Source of the DNA: Hymenobacter rubidus
Lineage (GTDB): Bacteria > Bacteroidota > Bacteroidia > Cytophagales > Hymenobacteraceae
Assembly (NCBI RefSeq): GCF_016734815.1
Contig: NZ_JAERQF010000011.1
Span: 62,001-126,000 of the forward strand
Length of the DNA stretch: 64,000 nt
Direction of reading: 5' to 3'
This document shows, one piece after another, positions 62,015-64,000 of this stretch; positions within the stretch are counted from its first letter, which is position 1, and every line of letters begins with the position of its first letter. Made by a program: the position numbers and the translations under genes. The notes below the pieces were generated by a model that searched no databases, was not told the origin of the DNA, and worked only from the letters and a program-made list of their open reading frames with translations.

Positions 62015-64000
62015 CTACCGCATCAGCACCAGCTTGCCCCAGTCGTTCTTGAAGGCTTTGTCGCCGGAGGTGGCGCGGTGGCTGAACTGCGATTCGGCGT
62101 CGTCGAGGGCCACGCGGTAAAGGTAGGTGCCGTTGGCCAGGCGGTCGCCGTAGGTATCGGTGCCGTCCCAGGCAAAGTCGGTGATGTTGTTGCCGATGTG
62201 CAGCGGGCCCAGCTCGTTCATGAAAATCTCGCGCACCACGCGCCCGGTGAGGCTCAGAATCTGGATTTTCATGTTGCGCGGCAGCTGTTGGCCGGTGAGC
62301 GTGAACACAAAGCGCGCCTTGTTGATGACCGGGTTCGGATACGGGTACACGTTGGTGATTTGGGAAGCATTCACTACTTCGAAATTTACCTGGAAGTCCT
62401 GCGCCCCGGCAGTCGTGTTGCTGGGGTCGCGGCCCTGCACCCGCAGCGTGTACACGCCATCGTCGAGCGGCTTGGTTTTGCCGGGCTCGTAGGTGAGCTT
62501 GGCCACGCTGCCGTTGGTAATATCCGTGCTGAACTGCACTTCGTTGCTATTGAGGTCTACTAGGGTGGCGGTGCTGTTGGCACCAGGCTTGCGGAGCGTG
62601 ACCACAAACGCCGAACGGTCGGTGATGTGGCGCAGCTTGTCCTCGTCGTTGAGCTGAATGATGATGACCGGGCGGGGCGACACCAGCTCGCCGTTGAGAA
62701 TGTGGCGGCCGTCGAAAGCCACGTCCAGCACCGGCGGCACGTTCATGTCAACGACCGGGAAAAGCCCAATGTTGAGCTCGTTGTTGAACAGGTTGATTTC
62801 CGGCAGCGCATTCGGCGTCGGGTTTACCGTCACCTTGGCCGTGAAGCCTTGGGGGTCGAAATTGCCGACAAACGGCACCTCCGCATTAATGGTGATGGTC
62901 GAGTCCCCCATAAGCTGGCTCGGCGCATTTACGTACACCGGCGTCAGGGCGGTACCAACTGAGTTGCGCACTTCCACTTTAGCCCGTAGTGGCGTACCAA
63001 AGTCAAAAGGTGTCACGTTCTGAAACACCACCGGAATTTTGAGCTTGCCGGTCGTCTGGGCCTGGGCAGTCAGCGTAGCCGCGTCGTAGGCGGTGCTGGG
63101 CGTCACCAGGTCACGGCGCACCACGCCTTCGGGTACGCCCTGGTAGGTCACAAACCACTCCTTGAGCTGCGGCGCGGTGTGGCGCAGCGAGTCCTTCAGG
63201 GTCAGCTGCAGCTGCAGGTAGGGATAGTTGGCAGCCGAAATGGTGTTCAGCGCGAAGCCGCTCCGGCCCGAGTTGGCCGGCACGGTGGCCAGCACGGTCG
63301 ACTGGTTGTTGGCCGAAATGCCAATTACCTTCAGCGTAAAGTTGCTGGTGGCGCCCGGCTCGCGCTTTATCCAATGGTAGAGCTTATCCCAGCTTTGGGC
63401 CGGACCAATGCGCGTCGAGGTGATAACGCCGTTGGTGGAAGGCGCTTGCAGGGTATCACTCATGCTGATGATTTGGTCGTAGGGCGGAATGGTGGGCGCC
63501 ACCACTTGCGGGCCCAGCTCCCGGATGAGGCGACCGCCGCTGGCCCGCTTCTGCGCAAGCAAAGTGAAAGGGGCACCGTTCTGGAGCTGGTTGATGAGCT
63601 GCGAGCCCAGCATGGTGGTGAAAGCGGCCCTGACCGTGGTCAGGCTGGCCCAGCGCAGGCGGTTCATGCTTATCACGGCCACGTAGGCCCCATCGGGCAC
63701 CGCAGACAGGAAAGCTACCAGTTCGGCCCGGCGTGCAGCACTGCCGTTCAGGGTGTTCACGGTATCGAGGGGACTGGCTGCATTGGCAAACATGTAGAAC
63801 TGTTGCGGAGCCAGCCCACACGTGTACGGCGCCGGCAGTCCCGTGATGGGCTGCAGGGTGTGCTCGTCGTACACGGCTATCATCAGGTTGTTGGAATAGA
63901 TGCCGCAGTTGGCCACCGTGGGCGCCACCGACGAGTTGGTGAAAATGCCGTAGCCGATGCCGACGCCAAAGGTTGGCTGCGCACCAGCTTGGCCGCCGCC
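62015..64000 (-). CDS. C-terminal part of a large exported protein with ILEI-like and FlgD-like domains
   Basis: The frame is open through the window edge, so the N-terminus is missing; at least 661 residues are visible. The first part (SPLDTVNTLNGSAARRAELV, then VPDGAYVAVISMNRLRWA and GSQLINQLQNGAPFTLLAQK) resembles an interleukin-like EMT inducer (ILEI/FAM3) domain, which Bacteroidota have in some surface proteins. Several beta-sandwich regions follow (VKVEVRNSVG-like CARDB sequences). The C-terminus (VYPYPNPVINKARFVFTLTG, DFAWDGTDTYGDRLANGTYL, DWGKLVLMR) is a FlgD-Ig/T9SS-type end. It may be a PorU2-like or related T9SS protein, but the part that would hold the C25 peptidase is outside the window. 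Confidence 0.6.
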   Translation of the reverse strand, partial: GGGQAGAQPTFGVGIGYGIFTNSSVAPTVANCGIYSNNLMIAVYDEHTLQPITGLPAPYTCGLAPQQFYMFANAASPLDTVNTLNGSAARRAELVAFLSAVPDGAYVAVISMNRLRWASLTTVRAAFTTMLGSQLINQLQNGAPFTLLAQKRASGGRLIRELGPQVVAPTIPPYDQIISMSDTLQAPSTNGVITSTRIGPAQSWDKLYHWIKREPGATSNFTLKVIGISANNQSTVLATVPANSGRSGFALNTISAANYPYLQLQLTLKDSLRHTAPQLKEWFVTYQGVPEGVVRRDLVTPSTAYDAATLTAQAQTTGKLKIPVVFQNVTPFDFGTPLRAKVEVRNSVGTALTPVYVNAPSQLMGDSTITINAEVPFVGNFDPQGFTAKVTVNPTPNALPEINLFNNELNIGLFPVVDMNVPPVLDVAFDGRHILNGELVSPRPVIIIQLNDEDKLRHITDRSAFVVTLRKPGANSTATLVDLNSNEVQFSTDITNGSVAKLTYEPGKTKPLDDGVYTLRVQGRDPSNTTAGAQDFQVNFEVVNASQITNVYPYPNPVINKARFVFTLTGQQLPRNMKIQILSLTGRVVREIFMNELGPLHIGNNITDFAWDGTDTYGDRLANGTYLYRVALDDAESQFSHRATSGDKAFKNDWGKLVLMR

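Noticed and set aside
1..64000. rRNA, tRNA or origin of replication
   Set aside because: No tRNA cloverleaf, rRNA segment or DnaA-box cluster was noticed on reading; a tRNAscan or Rfam search would be decisive.

Overview
The window looks like chromosome of a GC-rich member of Bacteroidota, most likely a Hymenobacter-type organism of the Cytophagales. The reasons are the type IX secretion (T9SS) sorting domains at several C-termini, many SPI/SPII-type exported proteins, family content typical of this group (DUF2911, DUF3667, Uma2, PIG-L plus amidotransferase-like fusions, DUF1343/NamZ), and promoter boxes of the Bacteroidota form TAnnTTTG just upstream of several starts. The assignment is inference from protein content; no rRNA, tRNA or CRISPR array was seen.

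Layout. 1-6.3 kb: the 3' part of an SseB-like gene, then three paralogous lipoproteins (two on the minus strand, one on the plus) sharing a kinase-like set of motifs. 6.3-13.2 kb: CrtA-like oxygenase, general-stress flavin-binding protein, ACP phosphodiesterase, SlyD-like isomerase, large HPII-type catalase, an SMP-30-like lipoprotein and a small conserved protein. 13.2-16.6 kb: Upf1/IGHMBP2-like helicase, an orphan, and a HigBA toxin-antitoxin pair with its own promoter and palindromic operator candidate. 16.6-23.2 kb: lipoprotein, sodium:solute symporter plus TonB-like protein, MsbA-like ABC exporter, a divergent ExbD-like protein and a DUF2911 protein. 23.4-33.8 kb: GDPD, PAP2 phosphatase, aspartokinase, Uma2, PIG-L deacetylase, DUF3667, subtilisin-like protease, SDR. 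34.1-43.0 kb: two secreted T9SS cargo proteins, the second 2181 residues with 11 Ig-like repeats, some recently duplicated. 43.2-51.9 kb: RlmD, small orphans, ThiL, further exported proteins, a TetR regulator, a tiny lipoprotein and a decayed gene. 51.9-64 kb: PepF-like peptidase, PaaE-like reductase, M23 peptidase, LolC/E-type permease, NamZ, Fmt, a DUF6056 membrane protein, DHFR and the C-terminal part of a large exported protein.

Most genes are single-cistron housekeeping or envelope functions rather than one pathway. Short operons are supported only at SMP-30/small protein, symporter/TonB, HigB/HigA and the pair after rlmD.

The most unusual aspect is the spacing DNA: at least four families of long inverted repeats sit in intergenic gaps. 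One family (consensus like GTCATGCTGAGC...GAAGCATCTC) occurs eight or nine times, and one convergent gap is filled by a nested 192-bp palindrome. The best candidate for an undescribed protein system is the trio of lipoproteins at 1.3-6.3 kb.
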